From: Chloroflexota bacterium | GTDB taxonomy: Bacteria; Chloroflexota; Anaerolineae; Promineifilales; Promineifilaceae | Direction: 5' to 3' | NCBI GenBank assembly: GCA_030599405.1 | Contig: JAUVOB010000151.1 | Coordinates: 1-5,205 of the forward strand | Length of the DNA: 5,205 nt | Shown: piece after piece, positions 1 to 5,205 of the stretch | How the letters are laid out: each line of letters begins with the position of its first letter | Position numbering within the stretch: position 1 is the stretch's first letter | Position numbers and translations under genes: made by a program | The notes under the pieces: model-generated | The model's database searches: none | What the model saw: only the letters and a program-made list of their open reading frames with translations | What the model was told of the DNA's origin: nothing

Positions 1-378
1 AAATCCTGTATACACCGCGTTACGGAGGTCATTCTACTTCTGGCTAAATATCAGGTCAAATGATTGCAACTATCCATAGATGGCGCAGACCGTGATAGAT
101 TCTTTCGCGAATTTCGAAAGAACCCTCTACAGCAACCCTATTTTTTAATGCCGACAGTTGTGAACACGGTTATCGATAATGTCACCTGGTTGGTGAAATA
201 AGTCAGTGCTGAAACTTCTCTTCCGAATGGACCAGCGATGGTCAAATACGCACGTTAATTCATCTTCGTTAGGTTCCACGGGAGAGCACGTGCAATGAAG
301 GAGGGCAATGGATTAGGACTATCGATAGCTCAGGAATTAGTCCCCATACACAGAGTGCAGCTGTCTACCCGGAACTAA
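1..378 (+). pseudogene. Decayed sensor histidine kinase, C-terminal part (DHp end and HATPase_c remnant)
   Basis: Frame +1 from base 1 reads as the end of a histidine kinase, with stop codons at 61-63 (TGA), 199-201 (TAA) and 256-258 (TAA) and a final TAA at 376-378. Codons 7-18 (VTEVILLLAKYQ) resemble the last DHp helix, usually written as LVxDLLxLARxxxG. Codons 56-61 (TVIDNV) resemble the N-box NLLDNA. Codons 88-92 (IFVRF) match the F-box IFERF. Codons 102-114 (GNGLGLSIAQELV) are a near-perfect G2 ATP-lid box. The DxGxG G1 box is not recognisable, and the distance from N-box to F-box is about 25 residues shorter than usual, so a segment was probably lost. An intact protein would have autophosphorylated a histidine and passed phosphate to a response regulator; this copy cannot encode a working kinase. 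It converges on miaB and continues past the left edge. The G2 and F boxes in one frame make the family call firm; the exact subfamily is unknown. Confidence 0.77.
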
Positions 379-450
379 GAAAGGGCCGTATGGCCATTCA
401 TGAATCTCCCAACAATCGCGAGAGTTGCCTAACTCTTTGAACCGATTACG
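379..450. other. Convergent spacer with a small hairpin (421-436)
   Basis: This short gap lies between the 3' end of the kinase remnant and the miaB stop codon. AGAGTT (421-426) and AACTCT (431-436) form a 6-bp stem with a GCCT loop. On the plus strand it is followed by TTT only, and on the minus strand by no T-run, so it is at best a weak transcription end signal. A perfect 10-bp palindrome (ATTCATGAAT, 396-405) and GGCC-GTAT-GGCC (384-395) are also present, without an assignable role. Confidence 0.3.
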
Positions 451-1827
451 CTAGATAACCGTTAATGAGATGCTATCGCCACGGTGCGCTGTAGGGGTGC
501 GGGAGCCAACTGCTTCACCTGACATACTCCATGGACCCGTGTGCGTGATGAGCGCCTCAACAATATCACCGCGCATTTCACGCTCGTCGTCAAAGAAGAC
601 CAATTTGCCTTGAGGTGATCGACCTCTCCAGCGTCCCTTTGTCTTGCCCTCCACTAAGACCTGAACGGTTTTTCCGAGCCAATCAGCCATTTTTCGGCGT
701 GATACACTTTCCTGTAACCCCTCGATCGCCTGGAGCCGGCTCCGTTTTTCGATATCCGGAACATCGTCGACCATCCGGCGAGCGCTTACCGTGCCGGGTC
801 GAAGGCTATACTTGGCAACATGTACTTTCTCATGCTCCAGCTCTGCAAGGAGATCATACGTGCGTCGAAACTGTTCATCCGTCTCCCCTGGAAAGCCGAC
901 GATAATGTCGTTGTGGACGGCCGAATCGGGCACCAATTCTCTTATCTTGTATACCAGATCTTTATAATACTCTGCCGTATATCCTCGCCCCATCTCGCGC
1001 AGAATATCATCGTCTCCTGCCTGGCTTGGAATTTCGATCTGAGGCATAACCTTCGGCAAACCGGCGACGGCATGCAGAATCTTGTCGGTCATATAGTTCG
1101 GGTGACTGGTAAGAAATCGGATTCTTTCAAGCCCTTCGACCCTATGCACCTGCTCTAACAGGTCTGCCAAATCAGGGCCATCGGCAATATCCTTTCCGTA
1201 TCGATCAATGATCTGACCCAGGAGAACGACTTCCTTTACGCCCTGCTCGACTAGAGATCGTACTTCGCTCACGATGGCTCCAACGGGTCTTGTCCTTTCG
1301 ACTCCTCTCCTGTGGGGAATGACGCAGAAGGTGCAGGCGTGGGAACAACCATAGACAACAGCAACCGGAGCGGAAACAAGCCTGCCCTTTTCAGCAGATG
1401 GTAGCAGCACTTCTTCGTTCTGTATCGCGTAACGCGTGGAGGTAGCCGCCTTGTCGATGTCTCGATCTTCACCATGCAATATATGGGCGATCAAAGGCGC
1501 ACCATCACTGGCAGGAGGCATCCATACATCAACGTACGGGTATTTGCTCTCAAGATTCTCGTCGCCCTTGACACCGACAACACATCCCATCATCGCCAAG
1601 GTAAGATCAGGACGTAACTTCTTCAATGGCTTAAGACTTTGCAGTCGTCCAAATGCCTTATCTTCCGCCTTCTGCCTTACAGTACAGGTCTGAAGAATGA
1701 TGACATCCGCCTCCTCGGCGATTGGCGTCGGCTTGTAGCCGAGGCCTTCGAGCCGAGTTGAGATCAGGCGAGCGTCGGCATAATTCATCTGACAGCCACT
1801 AATCCAGAAATGATATTTCTTCGTCAT
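451..1827 (-). CDS. miaB: tRNA-2-methylthio-N6-dimethylallyladenosine synthase MiaB (radical SAM methylthiotransferase)
   Basis: MiaB converts i6A37 to ms2i6A37 in cytoplasmic tRNAs that read UNN codons, using SAM and two 4Fe-4S clusters, and follows MiaA in the pathway. The 458-residue length is normal for the family. The N-terminal UPF0004 domain (about 4-110) carries the three cluster-binding cysteines C12 (SGCQMNYAD), C48 (QTCTVRQKAEDK) and C82 (MMGCV). The radical SAM domain (about 150-370) has CSHACTFC, giving C161, C165 and C168 in the CxxxCxxC pattern, then GQIIDRYG, RFLTSHP, a QAGDDDIL segment before RGYT, and DIIVGFPGET. A TRAM RNA-binding domain follows (about 375-435), ending GDIVEALITHTGPWSMSGE. 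The last 18 or so residues are an extra, non-conserved tail. The IPSQAGDDD and GQIIDRYG variants replace the usual LQSGS and GQNVNSYG and resemble Chloroflexota homologues. The ATG has a well-placed Shine-Dalgarno, and the gene has its own promoter. Among MTTase families (MiaB, MtaB, RimO), the QMNYAD and TCTVR motifs favour MiaB. Confidence 0.95.
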   Translation of the reverse strand: MTKKYHFWISGCQMNYADARLISTRLEGLGYKPTPIAEEADVIILQTCTVRQKAEDKAFGRLQSLKPLKKLRPDLTLAMMGCVVGVKGDENLESKYPYVDVWMPPASDGAPLIAHILHGEDRDIDKAATSTRYAIQNEEVLLPSAEKGRLVSAPVAVVYGCSHACTFCVIPHRRGVERTRPVGAIVSEVRSLVEQGVKEVVLLGQIIDRYGKDIADGPDLADLLEQVHRVEGLERIRFLTSHPNYMTDKILHAVAGLPKVMPQIEIPSQAGDDDILREMGRGYTAEYYKDLVYKIRELVPDSAVHNDIIVGFPGETDEQFRRTYDLLAELEHEKVHVAKYSLRPGTVSARRMVDDVPDIEKRSRLQAIEGLQESVSRRKMADWLGKTVQVLVEGKTKGRWRGRSPQGKLVFFDDEREMRGDIVEALITHTGPWSMSGEAVGSRTPTAHRGDSISLTVI

Positions 1828-1832
1828 AGATA

Positions 1833-1839
1833 CTCCGCC
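1833..1839 (-). promoter_or_regulatory. Shine-Dalgarno of miaB
   Basis: Read on the minus strand the bases are GGCGGAG, with five bases (TATCT) between the final G of GGAG and the ATG. This is good spacing and confirms the ATG ending at 1825 as the miaB start. Confidence 0.8.
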
Positions 1840-1898
1840 ATATGTCCCTTCACCACCCCTCTATTGGACAATTGGCATTATTTTGATGTCGGTTAAAA

Positions 1899-1944
1899 GA
1901 AGCGATTCTATCGACCGGTTGCGGGTGCGTCAAATGATCGCTTC
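1899..1944. repeat. Inverted repeat GAAGCGAT / ATCGCTTC bracketing the miaB promoter (candidate operator)
   Basis: Perfect 8-bp arms lie at 1899-1906 and 1937-1944, with 30 bases between them. One arm overlaps the last two bases of the -10 box and runs to the predicted transcription start. The other begins three bases upstream of the -35 box. The promoter-proximal arm is not expected to be in the miaB transcript, so a DNA-level role (repressor sites) is more plausible than an RNA hairpin. A chance pair of this size in a 150-bp region is not negligible (about 0.15 by a rough count). Confidence 0.35.
1905..1933 (-). promoter_or_regulatory. Sigma70-type promoter for miaB
   Basis: On the minus strand, TTGACG (1933-1928) and TAGAAT (1910-1905) are separated by exactly 17 bases. 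Each hexamer matches the sigma70 consensus at five of six positions. The predicted start of transcription near 1898 gives a leader of about 70 bases before the miaB ATG. The promoter lies in the 152-bp gap after the methyltransferase stop codon, so miaB is probably transcribed independently of the upstream genes. Confidence 0.68.
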
Positions 1945-1945
1945 A

Positions 1946-1972
1946 CCAGCGCATATTCTGTCATGCCGCTGG
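1946..1972 (-). other. Stem-loop just after the methyltransferase stop codon
   Basis: CCAGCGCAT (1946-1954) pairs with ATGCCGCTGG (1963-1972), with C1966 bulged and an 8-base loop. On the minus strand the stem begins seven bases after the methyltransferase stop codon, where a 3'-end hairpin would be expected. No T-run follows it on that strand, so it is not a standard intrinsic terminator. It could stabilise or pause the end of the upstream transcript. Confidence 0.35.
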
Positions 1973-1979
1973 CGTTACT

Positions 1980-2819
1980 CTAAGGTTCCTTGATTCCGAT
2001 CAATATTAGCTCGGTTAGATTGAATAAAATCCTCTCCCCAATGAATCGTGGTTTGAAATATTCCTGCACCTGAGAAGGGGCCTGACGCAACATCAGCTTA
2101 AGCCGGGTCAAATCATCATCAGGCACGTTCATTCGTTTTGCCCAAGCATCGAAATCGAGTTGTTTTTCAATCGTCTCTTGATGAAGGACACGTAAACTAC
2201 TCTGATAGAAGATTTCCAACCACTGATCGCGGCTTAGACTCGCTACGTGACTGGGATCCCTCAGCCTATCGAAGGCGTTAATGAAGCGACCTGTTTCACT
2301 TAACCGCCTTGTTTCTTTCCGCGTTCGAAAGCCGCCGGGCACAATGTTATCAACGACCGCCAAAATGCCTCCGGCGCGAAGTACACGAACCGATTCTGAC
2401 ATGAATGCGGGTAAGTTATGAAAATGGTGAGCGGCGATGCGACAGGTTACCAAATCGAAAGAACCTGATGAGAACGCTAATCGTCCAGCCTCGGCCGAAA
2501 CCGTATCAACGTTGGTTCTCCCCGTATCAAATGCCAGTCGCCTTGAGACCAACAACATTTCAAAGGTGAGATCGGAAGCCACGACTCGCTCAGCGAATGG
2601 GGCGATGGCGTTGGCTGTGTGGCCCGCACCGGTTGCAACGTCGAGAACGCGCCAGGTGGGCCGGATGTCTATGGCATCTAGCAGGAGATTCAAGCTTGCG
2701 CCCTTGGCATGAACCTTGCTAGTCGCGTAAGCCTCAGCGCTTGTTCCGAACTGTCGCTGAACTTTTCTCAGCTTCCTAGGATCAGTCAGACTCTTATCTT
2801 CGTTCGCTGACCTTTTCAT
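1980..2819 (-). CDS. Class I SAM-dependent methyltransferase, YcgJ-like
   Basis: This 279-residue cytoplasmic enzyme should transfer a methyl group from SAM to an unknown substrate. The Rossmann-fold SAM-binding motifs are clear: motif I VLDVATGAGHTA (58-69), an acidic residue at the end of strand 2 (ASDLT, D83), and the motif IV region FDLVTCRIAAHHF (121-133), followed by VLRAGGILAVVDN (146-158). The pair CRIAAHHF and DRLRDPSHV (184-192) is typical of the Bacillus subtilis YcgJ group, whose substrate is not established as far as I know. UbiE/MenG-type quinone methylation is less likely because of these motifs. The frame is open for 45 more codons upstream to an ATG at 2954, but I chose the ATG at 2819: homology begins only at VQRQFGTSAEAYATSKVHAKG, the extension is low-quality protein overlapping the upstream ORF, and this ATG forms an ATGA overlap with that ORF's stop. 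No clear Shine-Dalgarno is seen, which fits coupled translation. Confidence 0.88.
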   Translation of the reverse strand: MKRSANEDKSLTDPRKLRKVQRQFGTSAEAYATSKVHAKGASLNLLLDAIDIRPTWRVLDVATGAGHTANAIAPFAERVVASDLTFEMLLVSRRLAFDTGRTNVDTVSAEAGRLAFSSGSFDLVTCRIAAHHFHNLPAFMSESVRVLRAGGILAVVDNIVPGGFRTRKETRRLSETGRFINAFDRLRDPSHVASLSRDQWLEIFYQSSLRVLHQETIEKQLDFDAWAKRMNVPDDDLTRLKLMLRQAPSQVQEYFKPRFIGERILFNLTELILIGIKEP

Positions 2820-3223
2820 CGTGGGATCGCCCACGTCGCCTGATAACAACCCAGCTGAGGAGGTTGTACAACTTCCCTCGGCCCACTTTCTAGATCGAAG
2901 AAATACAATTGGCCCGTTTCCAGGACCAGGATCGCCTCTCCGCCAGGTGACCAATCTGAATAAGGCTTGTGCGGGATTGCTCCAATTTCGCTAAGATCGA
3001 CAGAACCTGTCGGACCATCCGTCAAGCCGCATAGCTCGTATTGACAGGTATTCGCTTCGCCGTCGTAGATACGACCGGCAAGGTTCGCTCCGTCTTCCGA
3101 CAGGTTAATAGCATTTAGAGTCTCGCTTCCGGAGGCGAGTAGTAACGAGTCTGAATTCATATTGTGTTTATATATACTATATCCTCTTACACACGAAAGA
3201 ACCGTCCTTTTTCTGTAACCCAC
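2816..3223 (-). CDS. Truncated beta-propeller protein, paralogous to the C-terminus of the large upstream gene
   Basis: The ORF encodes up to 135 residues and carries about two propeller blades: INLSEDG (about 39-45), then YSDWSPGGEAILVLETGQLY (88-107) with FFDLESG. These match the PD40/WD40-like pattern of TolB-type propellers. The C-terminus GCYQATW aligns with ACRGAAW near the end of the large gene upstream, and the blades line up over about 100 residues at low identity, so this is an old paralogue lacking its front part. The GTG at 3223 gives the longest frame but has no good ribosome site; the ATG at 3160 starts just before the recognisable homology and follows an AT-rich stretch (3166-3182) that could hold a -10 box (TATAGT). 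The true start is undecided, and two in-frame stops lie just upstream (3230-3232, 3239-3241). No signal peptide is visible. The stop codon overlaps the methyltransferase start by four bases. It may be a gene remnant kept because its translation feeds the methyltransferase. Confidence 0.6.
   Translation of the reverse strand: MGYRKRTVLSCVRGYSIYKHNMNSDSLLLASGSETLNAINLSEDGANLAGRIYDGEANTCQYELCGLTDGPTGSVDLSEIGAIPHKPYSDWSPGGEAILVLETGQLYFFDLESGPREVVQPPQLGCYQATWAIPR
2820..2835 (-). promoter_or_regulatory. GC-rich hairpin abutting the methyltransferase start codon
   Basis: CGTGGG (2820-2825) and CCCACG (2830-2835) form a perfect 6-bp stem with a four-base loop, ending directly at the methyltransferase ATG. 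In the mRNA it would mask the region where a ribosome would bind. Ribosomes finishing the upstream ORF would melt it, so it could make methyltransferase translation depend on the upstream frame. The same bases encode the last residues of the upstream ORF, so a coding origin of the symmetry is possible. Confidence 0.35.
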
Positions 3224-3413
3224 CTTTGATCAATTGGTTCAACTGCTGGCACGATGAATACGAATGTGCGTCTGACAGGTTTTCGCTCGGCTGGCAAAAA
3301 CGCCCCCATGTCACTAGAGTTTAGCGCCAATCAGCAACTTCACTCGAACCCGAGATAAGTTTAGACATTTTTCTTACTCGGATTCAGGAAATTTGTGATT
3401 CAAGAGCACGGGA
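3224..3413. other. Intergenic gap between the large propeller gene and the propeller fragment
   Basis: No convincing gene is visible in this 190-bp gap. It holds an imperfect hairpin, CCGAGATAAG (3350-3359) with CTTACTCGG (3373-3381), one bulged base and a 13-base loop, 33 bases after the large gene's stop codon; no T-run follows on the minus strand. A 40-codon ATG frame (3187-3309, minus) crosses into the fragment but lacks a ribosome site and resembles nothing I recognise. I could not recover the missing front part of the propeller paralogue in any minus-strand frame here. Confidence 0.4.
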
Positions 3414-5205
3414 TTAGTGGGAGTTGGTCCAGGCCGCACCGCGGCACGCGTATAGGCCATGCAATACCAGGTGTTGGTACATTTCCTCTGGTGCAGTCAA
3501 GATGAGTTTTCCATCCGACGCCTGGAGAAGCCACTTACTGTCGGCCGACCAACCAAGAGAAGGTGATATCGTTCCATCAACCGGTAATAACTTCTGCATA
3601 TCCCCTTTATCAAGGTCATAGAGTGTCACGTCGAAAAGGGGTAAAACAGTGGTGGCGTTCGGAGCAGCACTAATAATCAGTAACCAACGACCATCGGGAG
3701 AGAAGCTGACCGAGGTCAAACCGCTCGCGGAGACATCGCTCTCGTAAATCAACGTCGCCTCATCGCTCTTCCAGTCATAGGCAACGAGATAGGTCTGATT
3801 TCCTGCCCGATTGCCCGCCGTGACTATTATCTTATTGGGATCGGCCGGTTGAATCGTGGCTCTCATAATGACGATGTCAAGCCCGCTCGTTCCGGTGATG
3901 AGATCAGCCACATCTGCGGCTTGAAATATTACCTCTGGAACGACCGCGTCAATGGTAGAAGACACAATCTCCGGAGCGCCAAGCGCTTGAATATAGCCAA
4001 TAGTGTTCTCACTAATCCAAAACGGATCGCGACCTTGTCCTACCAATACTGGCGACTTGCCAGTGTCATCGCCTACATTAATGGATTGGCCTAGAGTAGC
4101 GTCAACAAATATCGTCTTTTCCCCACTAGGCGACCAGCGAAGACTTCCTGGCACTTGTTCGTGTGAACAGTATTCTAACGCGCAGTCACTTATGTCAAGC
4201 AAATATTTTCCTCCGGAAAACGCCTGGCTATCGTATCCACTGAGGCCAATGATCTGACCCTGTGGATCGGCGCGCCCTGTTAGACGGTATATCTTATGCC
4301 CTTCATCGACTATATATTCCTGTTCATCACGCCAGATAAGGGTCTGTATCCTTTCGGGTCTAAACAGCTGATCGGATAACAATAATCCGGCACCACCCGG
4401 TATGGCACCCATATGTACAAACTCGCGATTGGTCAATGCAAGTGACCACGAGTCAGCATCAGGATCGTAGACGTACAGGTTGGATGAACCGACTATGCCC
4501 TCATCGCAGATCATAGCCACATTCTGATCTGGAAGCGGAATCGGGGATTCCTTTCGCTCAGTATCCTGCCAGGCATCGATGCGTTGGAGAATGTAATTAT
4601 TCCAGTTTCCTTCAACATATTCTGTTGTGTAATCCATTTGGAAGATTCGATGGAACCATTCATTGAAATTGCCCGACATGGCGAGATATCTCTGCATCTC
4701 GGCCCCTGAAGCTCCAATCCTGCCTGCTGAGAGGAATTCAACTAGGGCGTAAACAAGCCAACCATCAGGTTGCTCCCCCAATTCCTCTATAGGGAGAGAG
4801 CTGTCCCAAATTTGAGCCAGGCGCGCGAATGTCGGTGGTACCCGAAGCACTTCCAAGTAATCCCCGGGAGTGGTAGGCCAAACCTGAACACCTAATTGGG
4901 CCAACTGAAAATCCAACAAAGCCTGATAAAAGATGGATTGATCGCAACATTCCCAGGCAGTCAGATCGTTAATCATCCTGCTTACTGCGAGGGTAGCATA
5001 GGCCCTCTGAAGAGCACGGTATCCGTCTTCGTCGCCTGGGATTCCCATCAAGGTTGGCGTTGGCAGGGTTAGATTACCACCCTTATCGAAGTGCGAAGCC
5101 GGGTCGGCTAAATCGATTAGAACCATGGGATCTGGGCTGAGGACAATTCGTAGTTGATAAAGTTCTGGGCAGTTAATATCAGCAAGTGAATTGCATGCTG
5201 ATCCA
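3414..5205 (-). CDS. Large protein with peptidase-MA-like region and C-terminal TolB/WD40-type beta-propeller (5' end cut by window)
   Basis: The frame stays open from the TAA at 3414-3416 to the right edge, giving 596 visible residues; the ATG at 5126 is internal, because the 26 codons upstream (including CPELYQLRIVLSPDP) read smoothly as protein. Counting from that Met, the first part (about 1-185) has LPTPTLMGIPGDEDGYRALQ and later DGWLVYALVEFL (121-132) with FNEWFHRIFQMD (154-165), resembling the C-terminal helices of peptidase-MA-like gluzincin domains, but no HExxH is present, so catalysis is unlikely. From about 200 on, propeller blades are visible: LRWSPSGEKTIF (329-340), DPFWISENTIGYI (367-379), SVSFSPDGRWLLI (472-484) and LGWSADSKWLL (524-534), ending ACRGAAW. 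Cysteines are scattered (60, 61, 207, 315, 320, 561), which would suit an exported or surface-anchored protein, but the signal region lies outside the window. Such propellers usually bind proteins or glycans. The specific role is unknown. Confidence 0.85.
   Translation of the reverse strand, partial: GSACNSLADINCPELYQLRIVLSPDPMVLIDLADPASHFDKGGNLTLPTPTLMGIPGDEDGYRALQRAYATLAVSRMINDLTAWECCDQSIFYQALLDFQLAQLGVQVWPTTPGDYLEVLRVPPTFARLAQIWDSSLPIEELGEQPDGWLVYALVEFLSAGRIGASGAEMQRYLAMSGNFNEWFHRIFQMDYTTEYVEGNWNNYILQRIDAWQDTERKESPIPLPDQNVAMICDEGIVGSSNLYVYDPDADSWSLALTNREFVHMGAIPGGAGLLLSDQLFRPERIQTLIWRDEQEYIVDEGHKIYRLTGRADPQGQIIGLSGYDSQAFSGGKYLLDISDCALEYCSHEQVPGSLRWSPSGEKTIFVDATLGQSINVGDDTGKSPVLVGQGRDPFWISENTIGYIQALGAPEIVSSTIDAVVPEVIFQAADVADLITGTSGLDIVIMRATIQPADPNKIIVTAGNRAGNQTYLVAYDWKSDEATLIYESDVSASGLTSVSFSPDGRWLLIISAAPNATTVLPLFDVTLYDLDKGDMQKLLPVDGTISPSLGWSADSKWLLQASDGKLILTAPEEMYQHLVLHGLYACRGAAWTNSH

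Noticed and set aside
100..122. 8-bp inverted repeat TTCTTTCG / CGAAAGAA with a 7-base loop on the plus strand
   Set aside because: It lies inside the kinase remnant frame (FFREFRK codons) and is not followed by a T-run, so coding history explains it better than a terminator.
286..293. GCACGTGC palindrome
   Set aside because: A single 8-bp palindrome inside the pseudogene without partner sites; likely chance.
170..328. Two palindromes sharing TATCGATA (170-179 and 319-328)
   Set aside because: Both fall within the kinase pseudogene, with no promoter or repeated context around them; two copies are too few to claim a motif.
615..1158. Plus-strand ORFs of about 96 and 112 codons opposite miaB
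   Set aside because: They are antisense shadows of a strongly conserved gene and contain no recognisable protein motifs.
2820..2954. 45-codon upstream extension of the methyltransferase
   Set aside because: The extension has no methyltransferase homology and overlaps the propeller fragment in another frame; the ATG at 2819 is better supported.
3122..3139. 18-bp near-palindrome CTCGCTTCCGGAGGCGAG
   Set aside because: No loop, one mismatch, and it lies inside the fragment's coding frame with no regulatory context.
3187..3309. 40-codon ATG frame on the minus strand between the large gene and the fragment
   Set aside because: No Shine-Dalgarno, no recognisable similarity, and overlap with the fragment's upstream part.
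3350..3381. Possible terminator downstream of the large gene
   Set aside because: The stem has a bulge and a 13-base loop, and no T-run follows on the minus strand; kept only as a note in the gap entry.
1..5205. tRNA, CRISPR array, insertion sequence or attachment site
   Set aside because: No tRNA T-arm, no regularly spaced direct repeats, no transposase motifs and no terminal repeats were seen on either strand.

Overview
The window holds four genes on the minus strand (one cut by the right edge) and, at the left edge, the decayed remains of a fifth gene on the plus strand. The MiaB variant motifs (GQIIDRYG, IPSQAGDDD), the large protein combining a peptidase-MA-like region with a TolB/WD40-type propeller, and moderate base composition best fit a member of the Chloroflexota (Anaerolineae-like). 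That placement is inference from motif style, not a database result.

Layout from left to right. Positions 1-378 (+) have no intact ORF, but one reading frame, interrupted by three stop codons, still spells the C-terminal half of a sensor histidine kinase: last DHp helix, an N-box-like segment, the F-box and the GNGLGLSIA G2 box. Positions 379-450 are a short convergent spacer with a small hairpin. Positions 451-1827 (-) are a complete miaB gene for the tRNA A37 methylthiotransferase, with a good Shine-Dalgarno at 1833-1839 and a strong sigma70-type promoter at 1905-1933. An 8-bp inverted repeat brackets that promoter. Positions 1980-2819 (-) encode a YcgJ-like SAM-dependent methyltransferase. 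Its start codon overlaps the stop codon of the next upstream ORF (2816-3223, -) in an ATGA arrangement. That upstream ORF looks like a truncated paralogue of the C-terminal propeller of the large gene at 3414 to beyond 5205 (-). The large gene is open through the right edge, so its N-terminus is missing.

The order of transcription on the minus strand is therefore large propeller protein, propeller fragment, methyltransferase, miaB. The fragment and methyltransferase are probably translationally coupled. miaB has its own promoter and is probably a separate housekeeping unit. No pathway linking the propeller proteins to the methyltransferase can be read from the sequence. I see no CRISPR array, tRNA, rRNA, insertion sequence or obvious novel multi-gene system. 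The most interesting observations are the unlisted kinase pseudogene, the paralogous propeller tail coupled to a methyltransferase, and the bracketed miaB promoter.
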